Source: Mycetocola zhadangensis (GTDB lineage: Bacteria > Actinomycetota > Actinomycetes > Actinomycetales > Microbacteriaceae). From it: 64,000 bases of DNA. A program made the position numbers and the translations under genes. Of this stretch, positions 45,834 through 54,103 are shown in pieces (positions within the stretch are counted from its first letter, which is position 1; each line of letters starts with the position of its first letter). The notes beneath the pieces were generated by a model. It did no database searches. It was not told the DNA's origin and saw only the letters and a list, made by a program, of their open reading frames with translations. Location of the stretch: assembly GCF_003668565.1 (NCBI RefSeq), contig NZ_RCWJ01000001.1, positions 1,178,001-1,242,000 of the forward strand, read 5' to 3'.

Positions 45834-46349
45834 CTCCCCCGCAGCTTCCCCTGCGCCCAGCTCCCGCAACGGTTGCAGCCGAAAGATCCGAACGCGCCGC
45901 CCCGAATCTCGCTCATAGCCGCGGTAACCGGGCCATTGGCTCTCGATGCGACGCCAGGCGGCCTCGCGCTCGTCGCGGTCGTCAATCAACGTCGCGTGCA
46001 CCAATAGGCGGCGTCCTCTCACCGTGATCATGGCATCCGGATTCGCGATCAGGTTGTGAGTCCACGCCGGGTGCTTCTCGCGGGCGAAACTGGTTCCGGC
46101 GACGAGGGCCCGGCCGTGCCCGTCGGGTGTGTACATCAGCGGTGACTCGCGCTTCTCGCCGCTGCGCGCACCAACTGTGTGAAGCATCAGCGACGGCACG
46201 AGCAGGCCGCTGACCTGCACCTTTCCGCCGGTGATCCGAGTGAGAAATCGTTCAAACGGCGGCAGTGCTCTCGGCGCGACCGCCCGGAAGGCGCGGGTGC
46301 GGCTGAGCGGGGCAATTCCCGCGCGGACGATCTGAGTAACGGTCGGCAT
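45819..46349 (-). CDS. Ddn/FDOR-type deazaflavin-dependent protein
   Basis: A 176-aa protein of the Ddn-like flavin/deazaflavin reductase group: LMLHTVGARSGEKRESPLMYTPDGHGRALVAGTSF and NLIANPDAMITVRGRRL are typical split-barrel motifs, with RESPL at the F420-phosphate contact. It may reduce quinones or nitro compounds with F420H2; the cofactor is inferred, as some members bind FMN. The ATG at 46349 has GGGAG upstream. Overlaps the GNAT gene tail-to-tail by 15 bp. Confidence 0.83.
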   Translation of the reverse strand: MPTVTQIVRAGIAPLSRTRAFRAVAPRALPPFERFLTRITGGKVQVSGLLVPSLMLHTVGARSGEKRESPLMYTPDGHGRALVAGTSFAREKHPAWTHNLIANPDAMITVRGRRLLVHATLIDDRDEREAAWRRIESQWPGYRGYERDSGRRVRIFRLQPLRELGAGEAAGESGVK

Positions 46350-46592
46350 GCTCCCATCCTGGCCTTGTCGAGCGGATGCCACGAGGCGCCTTGTGTGCGA
46401 AACGCCCCGATTGCCGCGTGCTCAATTCCCAACGCCCGCATGCGCCGTCGCGCCGTCACAAGTGGCTGGCCGCAAATCCCGCTCGGTCGGTACCGGCTGG
46501 GGAACTCGCCCTTAAGCAGCCGTTGGCGACCGAGCAAGACTGAATCGATCGTTTGTGCCCGCGCTGGCACCCGGGCCGATAGCATCGCTGCC

Positions 46593-46931
46593 ATGGAACG
46601 AGAATCCCGAGAATCCAGCGAAGCCGCCGCTCCCTCGCGGACCCTCCGCCTCATTTTCGCCTGGGTGGTCGGTGTTGTCGGCGTTCTTGCCACTCTGCTG
46701 TCCATCGCACCGAGCCTGTTCGTGGCTTTCTCGTATCTCTCGGCCTTCGCCGGTGCTGTGCTCGCGGTCGTCCTGGTCGAGTTGAGCGTGCCGATATTTC
46801 TGGCGCTCTCCATAGCGAACGCCGGGGGCCGCTGGTGGCTTTGGCTCCTGCTCGCTGGCGTGGCGGTTCTACTTGTCGTTCTTGTGGGCCCCGCGTTCGG
46901 CGCTCTCGGCGTTTTCTGGCTCAGATTTTGA
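46593..46931 (+). CDS. Small membrane protein, function unknown
   Basis: A 112-aa protein with three hydrophobic segments (LIFAWVVGVVGVLATLLSIAP, LSAFAGAVLAVVLVELSVPIFL, WLWLLLAGVAVLLVVLVGPAFGALGV) after a short charged N-terminus (MERESRESSEAA). No family recognised. About 245 bp of upstream DNA (46350-46592) show no other gene. About 100 bp before the DEAD-box helicase on the same strand. Confidence 0.75.
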   Translation: MERESRESSEAAAPSRTLRLIFAWVVGVVGVLATLLSIAPSLFVAFSYLSAFAGAVLAVVLVELSVPIFLALSIANAGGRWWLWLLLAGVAVLLVVLVGPAFGALGVFWLRF

Positions 46932-47029
46932 CGCAAAATGCGCGTAGGAGACGCCGGTAATACTGCACGTCGTCCCATGAGAGCCGTTCGCTGACACAAC
47001 AGGGCGCGAGAGGGGCTACCGTTGAACCT

Positions 47030-48823
47030 ATGACGTCTTCTGACACGACGACGCTGAGCGAGGCAGAAACTGCCCGCGAAGCTCTCACATTTTCCGATCT
47101 CGGACTGAGCGACACAGTCCTTAAAGGCCTCAAGGCAGTCGGGTACGAAACCCCCTCGGCTATTCAGGCAGCAACCATTCCCGTCCTTCTCGACGGCCGC
47201 GACGTCGTTGGACTCGCCCAGACCGGCACAGGAAAGACCGCAGCGTTCGCACTGCCGATCCTTTCCCGGCTCGACATGTCGCAGAAGAGCCCGCAGGCCC
47301 TCGTCCTCGCGCCGACCCGTGAGCTCGCGCTCCAGGTTTGTGAGGCATTTGAGAGCTATGCAGGTGGCATGCGCGGCGTCCACGTCCTCCCGGTCTACGG
47401 CGGACAGGGCTACGGCGTTCAGCTGTCGGCTCTTCGCCGCGGCGTCCACATTGTCGTCGGTACCCCCGGCCGCATCATGGACCACCTCGAAAAGGGCACG
47501 CTCGATCTCTCGCAGCTCAAGTACCTCGTCCTGGACGAGGCCGACGAGATGCTCAAGATGGGCTTCGCTGAGGATGTCGAGACGATTCTCGCCGACACCC
47601 CCGAAGACAAGCAGGTGGCTCTGTTCTCTGCCACGATGCCGGCGCAGATCCGACGGATCTCCAAGAAGTACCTGCACGACCCCGAAGAGATCACCGTCAA
47701 GAACAAGACGACGACTTCGGCGAACACCACGCAGCGGTACCTCATGGTGTCGTACCCGCAGAAGGTCGACGCGCTGACCCGCATCCTTGAGGTCGAGAAC
47801 TTCGAGGGCATGATCGTCTTCACTCGCACGAAGAACGAGACCGAGACTCTGGCCGAGAAGCTTCGGGCCCGTGGGTACGCCGCAGCGGCGATCAACGGTG
47901 ACGTGCAGCAGGCACAGCGTGAGCGCACCGTTGAGCAGCTCAAGTCGGGCAAGCTCGACATCCTCGTTGCAACGGATGTCGCTGCTCGCGGTCTTGACGT
48001 CGAGCGCATCAGCCACGTGGTCAACTTCGACATCCCGATCGACACCGAGTCCTACGTGCACCGCATCGGCCGCACCGGCCGCGCCGGTCGCAGCGGAGCG
48101 GCGATCAGCTTCGTCACGCCGCGCGAACGTCGCCTGCTCACCGCCATCGAGAAGGCCACACGCCAGCCGCTCACCCAGATGCAGCTGCCGAGCGTCGAGG
48201 ACGTCAACGTGACGCGCCTCGCTCGCTTTGATGACGCCATCACCGAAGCGCTGAGCAACAGCCAGCGGATCGAGACATTCCGCGACATCATCAACCACTA
48301 CGTCGAGCACCACGACGTCCCTGAGGCTGATGTTGCCGCCGCGCTCGCTGTTGTTGCACAGGGCGAAACACCCCTCCTGCTCACGGCAGAGGACGAGCGC
48401 GCGCAGCGTCGTGACCGCGAGCGGATGGAACGCGACGAACGGGCAACCCGTGGCGACCGTAACGATCGCCCGGCACGTGGTGGCGACCGGAATGATCGCC
48501 CCGCTCGTGGCGAGCGTCCCGAACGCCGGCCGCGCTCGAGCGACCAGCAGCTCTCCGCCTACCGCATCGAGGTCGGCAAGCGCCAGAAGGTCGAGCCGCG
48601 CCAGATCGTCGGTGCACTGGCAAACGAGGGTGGTCTGAGCCGCGAGGACTTCGGCGGGATCAAGATTCTCCCGGACTTCTCCATTGTGGAGCTTCCGGCG
48701 AACCTCTCCCCCGAGACGCTCGACAAGCTGAAGGAGACCCGCATCAGCGGCAAGCTCATCGAGCTGAAGCCCGACCGCAAGTCGTCAGCACGTCGCGACG
48801 ACACGCGCGCCCCGCGCTCTTAA
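47030..48823 (+). CDS. deaD: DEAD-box RNA helicase (DeaD/CsdA type)
   Basis: A 597-aa ATP-dependent RNA helicase. The Q motif FSDLGLSDTVLKGLKAVGYETPSAIQ, Walker A AQTGTGKT (63-70), DEAD motif VLDEADEM (169-172), SAT and the C-terminal HRIGRTGRAGR are complete. Residues about 445-520 form an Arg/Asp-rich, repeat-containing linker, and the end (QIVGALANEGGLSREDFGGIKILPDFSIVELPANL) is a DbpA-type RNA-binding domain. It acts in ribosome assembly and RNA turnover, especially in the cold. The gene is closed by a strong terminator at 48841-48872. Confidence 0.95.
   Translation: MTSSDTTTLSEAETAREALTFSDLGLSDTVLKGLKAVGYETPSAIQAATIPVLLDGRDVVGLAQTGTGKTAAFALPILSRLDMSQKSPQALVLAPTRELALQVCEAFESYAGGMRGVHVLPVYGGQGYGVQLSALRRGVHIVVGTPGRIMDHLEKGTLDLSQLKYLVLDEADEMLKMGFAEDVETILADTPEDKQVALFSATMPAQIRRISKKYLHDPEEITVKNKTTTSANTTQRYLMVSYPQKVDALTRILEVENFEGMIVFTRTKNETETLAEKLRARGYAAAAINGDVQQAQRERTVEQLKSGKLDILVATDVAARGLDVERISHVVNFDIPIDTESYVHRIGRTGRAGRSGAAISFVTPRERRLLTAIEKATRQPLTQMQLPSVEDVNVTRLARFDDAITEALSNSQRIETFRDIINHYVEHHDVPEADVAAALAVVAQGETPLLLTAEDERAQRRDRERMERDERATRGDRNDRPARGGDRNDRPARGERPERRPRSSDQQLSAYRIEVGKRQKVEPRQIVGALANEGGLSREDFGGIKILPDFSIVELPANLSPETLDKLKETRISGKLIELKPDRKSSARRDDTRAPRS
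48451..48510 (+). repeat. Tandem 30-bp repeat in the helicase C-terminal linker
   Basis: Two adjacent 30-base units (48451-48480, 48481-48510) encode GDRNDRPARG twice; the bases differ at a few third positions. It lies in the disordered basic region between the helicase core and the DbpA-like domain. Confidence 0.85.
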
Positions 48824-48840
48824 GCGAGCAACACACACAG

Positions 48841-48872
48841 ACGCCCTTCGCTTCCGAGCGAAGGGCGTTTGT
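48841..48872 (+). terminator. Intrinsic terminator after deaD
   Basis: A 12-base perfect stem (ACGCCCTTCGCT, 48841-48852, and AGCGAAGGGCGT, 48857-48868) with a four-base TCCG loop, followed by TTGTGCGTTTG. It sits 17 bp after the helicase stop. Confidence 0.9.
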
Positions 48873-48972
48873 GCGTTTGTAAGGCATCTCTTCTCCGCTG
48901 TCGGAGCCGAGTACTACTCTGACCGCAGAGCGGCGTGACATCGGCGCCGCGCTCGTGAGAAGGAGATCGATT

Positions 48973-49797
48973 ATGACTGTTTCACGTACCTATCCGCACG
49001 GGGTCTCGTGCTGGGTCGACACTGATCAGCCCGACACTGCGGCCGCCCGGGGCTTCTACGGCCGCCTGTTTGGCTGGACCTTCACGTCGGTGATGGCGGA
49101 GGATGCACCCGCTCAATACTTCATCGCCCAACTCGACGGTCAGGATGTGGCAGCAATCGGCTCGGAGTCCGGCAGTCCGGCCTGGAATACCTATTTTGCG
49201 GTGACGGATGCCGACGAATCTGCGGCGCAGGTCGTGGCAGGTGGCGGAACCGTGGTGTCCCCGGCCGAAGACGCTGGGCCCGGTGGACGAACGGCAACCT
49301 GCCGCGACCCGCACGGTGCTGAATTCCGCCTCTGGCAGCCGTACCGGCGACCGGGAGCGCAGGTCGTGAACGCGCCCGGCTCGTGGAACTTCAGCGACCT
49401 TCGCACCACCGACCGTGATGCTGCCGCCGAGTTCTACTCTCACGTCTTCGGCTGGAGATACCTGAGTTTCGGTGCGGGGTTCGACGGAATGATCAGTGTG
49501 CCCGGGTACGGTGACCACCTCGCGGCAACGGCCGACCCGGATATCTACGTGCGGCAAGCCGACGCTCCAGCGGGGTTCGCCGACGTGATTGGTAACATGA
49601 GCGTCGCAACAGGGGTGGAAAGTTCGCACTGGCAAGTCACCTTCAGCGTTATGGATCGTGATGACAGTGTCACGCTCGCGGAATCGCTTGGCGCGACGCT
49701 GCTTGAAGCGACCGAACACAACTGGGCGGCTCTGGCCAGCCTCCGAGACCCGCAGGGTGCTCAGTTCGTTGTCAGTGAGTTCCGCCAGCCCGCCTGA
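48973..49797 (+). CDS. Two-domain VOC family protein
   Basis: A 274-aa protein of two tandem VOC modules. Each half has the opening element (HGVSCWVDTDQPDTAAARGFYGRLFGW; GSWNFSDLRTTDRDAAAEFYSHVFGW) and a closing RDPxGAxF (RDPHGAEFRLW; RDPQGAQFVVSEF), a duplicated glyoxalase-like arrangement found in actinobacteria. The ATG at 48973 has GGAGA upstream. The specific reaction is unknown. Confidence 0.87.
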   Translation: MTVSRTYPHGVSCWVDTDQPDTAAARGFYGRLFGWTFTSVMAEDAPAQYFIAQLDGQDVAAIGSESGSPAWNTYFAVTDADESAAQVVAGGGTVVSPAEDAGPGGRTATCRDPHGAEFRLWQPYRRPGAQVVNAPGSWNFSDLRTTDRDAAAEFYSHVFGWRYLSFGAGFDGMISVPGYGDHLAATADPDIYVRQADAPAGFADVIGNMSVATGVESSHWQVTFSVMDRDDSVTLAESLGATLLEATEHNWAALASLRDPQGAQFVVSEFRQPA

Positions 49798-49841
49798 CAC
49801 GCAAGCCCGCTCCGGAAGTCGCCACATGGCATCCTGAAGAT

Positions 49842-50138
49842 ATGTGGATTGGCTGGATCGAATTCGACATTCTGCTCGGTGACGTCCGCTCACTGAAGGA
49901 AAAGCGCTCGGTGATTCGGCCGCTCGTCGCCGACCTGCAACAACACTTCCATGTGAGCGTCGCTGAAGTGGGCTCGCTCGACCTGCATCGCCGCGCAGCC
50001 GTCGGCGTCGCGGTCGTCTCACCCGACCTTCGGCACGCCGGCGACATCCTCGACGCCATTGAACGATCGGTCGCGAACCGCCCTGAGATCGAGTTGCTCT
50101 CGGCACGGCGCGGGCTCTCGACACCTGATGACGAGTAG
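49842..50138 (+). CDS. DUF503 family protein
   Basis: A 98-aa protein starting MWIGWIEFDILLGDVRSLKEKRSVIRPLVADLQQHF, the full DUF503 signature (YlxP-like, near ribosome-maturation genes in other bacteria). It shows a ferredoxin-like alpha/beta plan with no catalytic residues. A cytosolic RNA-binding or ribosome-linked role is possible by analogy; not shown. Precedes the NYN gene by about 70 bp. Confidence 0.88.
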   Translation: MWIGWIEFDILLGDVRSLKEKRSVIRPLVADLQQHFHVSVAEVGSLDLHRRAAVGVAVVSPDLRHAGDILDAIERSVANRPEIELLSARRGLSTPDDE

Positions 50139-50208
50139 CGCTGCTTTTGGCGGGTTCCGCATCGACCCGCCAGACTGGAAGTACGCCCTCGATCGAGAAG
50201 AGTCCCTC

Positions 50209-51306
50209 ATGCCAGAACCCGTCGATTCGCGCGTCGCCGTTTACATCGACTTCGACAACATCGTGATCTCGCGCTACGACCAGGTGCACGGTCGCAGCCA
50301 GTTCATGCGCGACAGGGCACGCGGTTTCAGCGCGGCCGACCGCGAGGCGAATCCCGAGATCGCCGAGAAGCTGAGCCGCGCGACCGTCGACGTTGGTGCG
50401 ATCATCGACTTCGCCTCGTCATTCGGTACCCTCGTGCTCACACGGGCATACGCAGACTGGTCTGCTCCGTTCAACGCTGACTACCGCGGACAGCTGGTCA
50501 GCCGTGCCGTCGACCTGGTCCAGCTGTTCCCGGCGGCCGCCTACGCGAAAAACGGTGCAGACATCCGACTTGCCGTTGACAGCGTTGAGGATATGTTCCG
50601 ACTTCCCGACCTCACCCACGTCATCATCGTGGCTGGCGACTCGGACTACATTGCCCTGGCGCAGCGCTGCAAGCGTCTCGGGCGTTACGTGGTCGGCATC
50701 GGGGTTGCTGGATCGACCAGCCGTTCGCTTGCTGCCGCCTGTGACGAGTTCGCCACCTACGACGCACTCCCCGGTGTGAAGCCGATCCCCCCGGCCCCCG
50801 TGGTCGAAGCACCCGAGCCCGACAAGCCGGCAACGGCGAAACGGGCCTCCCGTTCGAAGAAGACACCGACGGATGCCGTCGCTGCAGAATCGATAACGGA
50901 TGCTGTCGCTTCCGAACCAGCGAAGGAGCCGGTTTCGCCCACCGCACTCGTCTTCTCCGGCCCCGATATGCCGGCGGCACCTCCGCGGCGCCGCGCGTCC
51001 CGACGCGCAGCGGCACCTGACCCCGAAATCGACGACGAACCAGAGGTCGAGCCCGACCCCCAGGATGTCGCGACCGGGCTGCTTGAGCGCGCGCTCCGGC
51101 TGGGGCACGAGAAGGACGACGCCGACTGGCTGCACAGTTCGAACGTGAAGACGCAGATGAAACGCATGGACCCGTCGTTCAGCGAGAAAGCCCTTGGTTT
51201 CCGGTCCTTCTCGGACTTCGTGAAGTCGCGTGAAGCTGTCGCCGAGATCGACGAGACTAGCACGGCCAGGCTGGTTCGACTCGCACCCGCTCTCTCCGAC
51301 AGCTGA
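50209..51306 (+). CDS. NYN-domain ribonuclease-like protein with LOTUS/OST-HTH domain
   Basis: A 365-aa protein. The N-terminal NYN (PIN-like) domain has VAVYIDFDN (Asp14, Asp16), GADIRLAVD (Asp118, Asp124) and VAGDSDYIALA (Asp144, Asp146), the acidic set of a metal-dependent RNase. A low-complexity linker (residues about 195-285, Pro/Ala/Ser/Thr/Asp-rich) leads to a C-terminal OST-HTH/LOTUS-type domain (DVATGLLERALRL, KTQMKRMDPSFSEKALGFRSFSDF), an RNA-binding module. The ATG at 50209 matches the domain start; an earlier in-frame ATG at 50128 overlaps DUF503. Target RNA unknown. Confidence 0.87.
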   Translation: MPEPVDSRVAVYIDFDNIVISRYDQVHGRSQFMRDRARGFSAADREANPEIAEKLSRATVDVGAIIDFASSFGTLVLTRAYADWSAPFNADYRGQLVSRAVDLVQLFPAAAYAKNGADIRLAVDSVEDMFRLPDLTHVIIVAGDSDYIALAQRCKRLGRYVVGIGVAGSTSRSLAAACDEFATYDALPGVKPIPPAPVVEAPEPDKPATAKRASRSKKTPTDAVAAESITDAVASEPAKEPVSPTALVFSGPDMPAAPPRRRASRRAAAPDPEIDDEPEVEPDPQDVATGLLERALRLGHEKDDADWLHSSNVKTQMKRMDPSFSEKALGFRSFSDFVKSREAVAEIDETSTARLVRLAPALSDS

Positions 51307-51530
51307 GCGGAGCAGCCGCCGACGACATTGCGGCTCCGACCGAGTTTCCTCGCGAGCTCGGTAATGTCGCGAGACGGGCACTCGCCGAGAACGGGTACAC
51401 CAGATTCGACCAGCTCACCACTGTCACGACCGCTGAGCTCCTCGACCTTCACGGCATCGGCGCGAAGTCCATCCGGATTCTGTCTGAGTGTCTCGCGCAA
51501 CGGGGACTGGCATTTCGGGAGATCTCCTAG
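51303..51530 (+). CDS. Small helix-hairpin-helix protein without an ordinary start codon
   Basis: In this frame the codons read a 75-residue product ending LLDLHGIGAKSIRILSECL and EIS, a single HhH (RNA polymerase alpha-CTD-like) DNA-binding unit preceded by GNVARRALAENGYTRF. Stand-alone proteins of this kind exist in actinobacteria. No ATG, GTG or TTG occurs between the upstream in-frame stop (51258) and the domain; the only candidate is a CTG at 51303 whose first bases overlap the NYN stop codon (CTGA), which would give translational coupling. Either a true CTG start or a recently lost start. Confidence 0.5.
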   Translation: MSGAAADDIAAPTEFPRELGNVARRALAENGYTRFDQLTTVTTAELLDLHGIGAKSIRILSECLAQRGLAFREIS

Positions 51531-51650
51531 GGCGATCCACCGAGACCGGGTTGGCCTCGCGTCGGAGTCACCCTCGGCGGATGATTCGGCGGCACTGTGC
51601 CCGGTGTTCACTGTTGCAAAAGTTTGGCATCCAAATGAGAGCGAGAAGTT

Positions 51651-52490
51651 ATGTGTCGTTGGCTTGCGTACTCCGGTTCGCCGGTGTCGATTGAGGATCT
51701 GCTGTACAAGCCGGCGAACTCGCTCGTCGTCCAGAGTCGACACTCGCGGCTCGGCGCCGAGACGGTCAACGGCGACGGTTTCGGCATCGGCTGGTACGGT
51801 TCCCATGCAACACCGGGCATCTACCACAGCATTGAGCCAGCATGGAATGATCGCAACCTGCGTGAACTCTCGGCACAGGCATCCGCTGGTCGTGTCTTTG
51901 CCCACATCCGAGCGTCCACCGGCTCTGCCATCCAGCAGTCCAACTGTCACCCGTTTCGTTATGAGAACTGGTTGTGGATGCACAACGGCTCGATCGCTGA
52001 CTTCTCCTTGGTCAAACGGGATTTGGTGATGGCTGTGGACCCGTCCCTGTATCCGGACATTGAAGGGTCAACCGACTCTGAGACCTTCTTCTTTCTCGCG
52101 CTCACGTTCGGGTTGGCTGAGGACCCTCGCGCTGCAGTGGCGAGGGCCGTGGGCTTCATCGAAGAAACCGGACGGAACCACGGTGTGCAGTTCCCGTTGC
52201 AGATGACCGTGGCGACGACTGATGGAGACACCACGTGGGCGTTTCGTTACTCGAGCGAGGGCCGGTCTCGTTCGCTGTTCCGAAGCACAGATGTCTCGAC
52301 GCTTCGCCATCAATACCCCGATAACCCGCTCCTTCACGATCTCTCCGATGACGCTCGGCTTGTGGTCTCGGAACCTCTCGGCGATCTGCGTGGAGCGTGG
52401 GAAGAAGTGCCTGAATCCTCCTCGGTTGTTGTGCGGGGCGGCCGCGTGGACCTGCACGAGTTTGCGCCGGCGGCGGCAACCGCGGCGTAG
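51651..52490 (+). CDS. Class II glutamine amidotransferase (EgtC/YafJ-like)
   Basis: A 279-aa N-terminal-nucleophile hydrolase. MCRWLAYSG places Cys2 at the start as the expected nucleophile after Met removal; NGDGFGIGWYG, AHIRASTGSAIQQSNCHPF and MHNGSIADF complete the glutaminase pocket. This is the EgtC-like/YafJ-like group; EgtC hydrolyses gamma-glutamyl-hercynylcysteine sulfoxide in ergothioneine synthesis, but no other egt gene is beside it, so the substrate is unknown. A role in glutamine or gamma-glutamyl amide hydrolysis is inferred. Confidence 0.85.
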   Translation: MCRWLAYSGSPVSIEDLLYKPANSLVVQSRHSRLGAETVNGDGFGIGWYGSHATPGIYHSIEPAWNDRNLRELSAQASAGRVFAHIRASTGSAIQQSNCHPFRYENWLWMHNGSIADFSLVKRDLVMAVDPSLYPDIEGSTDSETFFFLALTFGLAEDPRAAVARAVGFIEETGRNHGVQFPLQMTVATTDGDTTWAFRYSSEGRSRSLFRSTDVSTLRHQYPDNPLLHDLSDDARLVVSEPLGDLRGAWEEVPESSSVVVRGGRVDLHEFAPAAATAA

Positions 52491-52589
52491 GGCAAGGCAC
52501 CGGGCAATGCGGTCCATCGCGAGGGCCGCTTGTCTTCGGTGCCTCGCCGAGCTCTGGTGCGACCCTCACGCATTCGATAGGTTCGGGTC

Positions 52590-52787
52590 ATGCCCCTCGG
52601 AATGGATATCGCCTGGACGGCGTACACGGCGCTCGCTATCGTACTCATCGTCGCCATCGCGGTCGTTGTGATTCGCTTGCTGCTTGCGGCGACGCGAGCC
52701 CTCAACGCCTACGCAGACGACCGTAAGTTGCGGACGGCGATTGCCCTCGACGAGATTGATGCGATGGATGATGCACGAAGCCGCTGA
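52590..52787 (+). CDS. Small single-span membrane protein
   Basis: A 65-aa protein: short N-terminus, one long hydrophobic helix (WTAYTALAIVLIVAIAVVVIRLLLAA, about residues 9-34) and a charged cytosolic tail (DDRKLRTAIALDEIDAMDD). The start has only weak ribosome-binding sequence. No family recognised, but codon use and composition look real. Confidence 0.6.
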   Translation: MPLGMDIAWTAYTALAIVLIVAIAVVVIRLLLAATRALNAYADDRKLRTAIALDEIDAMDDARSR

Positions 52788-52835
52788 CGCCGCACAGGCC
52801 GCGGGTTTGCCGAGTGCAAACTCCGGTGTGTCCGG

Positions 52836-53363
52836 ATGGCTCAACCCGAGGCGTGCTGGCTCGGCATCGTCCTACTCGTTCTCGGCACCGTCGGCGCCAA
52901 CGCCCTGATCACCGGTTCCATCGCTCTCGGTGGACAGGAACTGGCATCGAGTTGGCCGATCTGGACACTCAACTCAGTGCTGAGCCTCATGGTGCCGCTT
53001 GGCGCCGGGTTTGTGGTCGCCTCGATAGTCGCGCGCGCGATCGGCGAAAAGCGGTTCTCGCGTCAGGCTGAGAGCACCGACGAGTCCCGGTTACCGCCCC
53101 GGTTGAGCCCAAGGTTTGCCGTCCTCCTGGGTACCGGCCTCATCGCAATCGCCATCGTCGACCAGAACCTGCTGTTCTTTCAGTACATACCCGACCGGCC
53201 GGGAGTGGAGCAGGATGTGCTGAGAATTCTCGCACCGCTCCTCGGTGTGCTCAGCCCTGTTGGCGCAGCCCTCATCCCCGGCGGCTGGCTCCTGGCACGC
53301 GTTGCCGCGTCGTCAGTGCCTGCGCCGAACGCGACCGGGACCGCGACCGCGCCGACCGTCTAA
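52836..53363 (+). CDS. Four-helix membrane protein, function unknown
   Basis: A 175-aa protein with about four hydrophobic segments (IVLLVLGTVGANALITGSIAL, LNSVLSLMVPLGAGFVVASIV, FAVLLGTGLIAIAIVDQNLLFF, LLGVLSPVGAALIPGGWLLA). Ala/Thr-rich C-terminal end. No recognised family. Its ATG lies 48 bp beyond the preceding small gene in the same direction. Confidence 0.7.
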   Translation: MAQPEACWLGIVLLVLGTVGANALITGSIALGGQELASSWPIWTLNSVLSLMVPLGAGFVVASIVARAIGEKRFSRQAESTDESRLPPRLSPRFAVLLGTGLIAIAIVDQNLLFFQYIPDRPGVEQDVLRILAPLLGVLSPVGAALIPGGWLLARVAASSVPAPNATGTATAPTV

Positions 53364-53378
53364 CCTGCGTACGCCGAT

Positions 53379-53864
53379 CTATTCGCTCGGCCGGTCCGCT
53401 TCGCTACCCAGGATTTCCGCAAGGCGACGAAGGGCGGGAACGCTCGCCTGAAGCTGGTCACGTTCGTCGGCGGTGAGCTGCGCGGCGGCACTGCTGACGG
53501 CGTCAGACCACGCAGACTCGAGAACCGTTTTGATGCGGAGCGACTCTTCAGTCGGGTGCAGCGCGACGTAGCGTTTGTCTGCCGGATCGTGCTTACGGGT
53601 GATCAGTCCGCGGATGACCAGCTCCTTGAGCTGGGTGCTCACGTTGCTGAGCTGACGGCCGAGGCGCGTGGCGAGTTCCGCAACGGTGATGCCCGGGTTG
53701 TTCTCGATGACACGGACGATGTCGAACGCCGCATTGGACAGGGCCGGATCACCGGTTCCCTCGTGTGACTTGCGGCGCACGTCCGCCGAGATGTCCATGA
53801 GCGCGACCGCAAACTCACGGGACTCATGCAGCCTGGATTCAGCGGCGACGTGACCATTGTGCAT
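53379..53864 (-). CDS. MarR-family transcriptional regulator
   Basis: A 161-aa winged-helix regulator. NNPGITVAELATRLGRQLSNVSTQLKELVIRGLITR is the recognition helix region, and the wing is RKHDPADKRYVALHPTEE, as in MarR. N- and C-terminal helices form the dimer interface. Divergent from the flavin oxidoreductase gene (54104), across about 240 bp, which is a plausible target. Confidence 0.88.
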   Translation of the reverse strand: MHNGHVAAESRLHESREFAVALMDISADVRRKSHEGTGDPALSNAAFDIVRVIENNPGITVAELATRLGRQLSNVSTQLKELVIRGLITRKHDPADKRYVALHPTEESLRIKTVLESAWSDAVSSAAAQLTADERDQLQASVPALRRLAEILGSEADRPSE

Positions 53865-54103
53865 GACCTCAGCCTAGGGCGAACGAGACTGTGGTTTCGC
53901 GCAACGCGGCGCGAGCTGCAAGCGTTCGCATAAGCATCCGTTGTTGATCGTCCTTAACGCATTTGGCCCCGGATCGAAAGCATTCGCCGCATTCGCCGAG
54001 TGATCGTTGTGTGTGCGTGCCCTCCGTTTCTCACCCGGCCTCACATCTGGCCTTTGTGAATCGTCAGTAGTAGTGACACCAACTCGACACAGAGAGGATC
54101 ACC

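Noticed and set aside
46187..48313. A 708-codon minus-strand open frame
   Set aside because: Antisense to the helicase gene; high-GC shadow with no domain.
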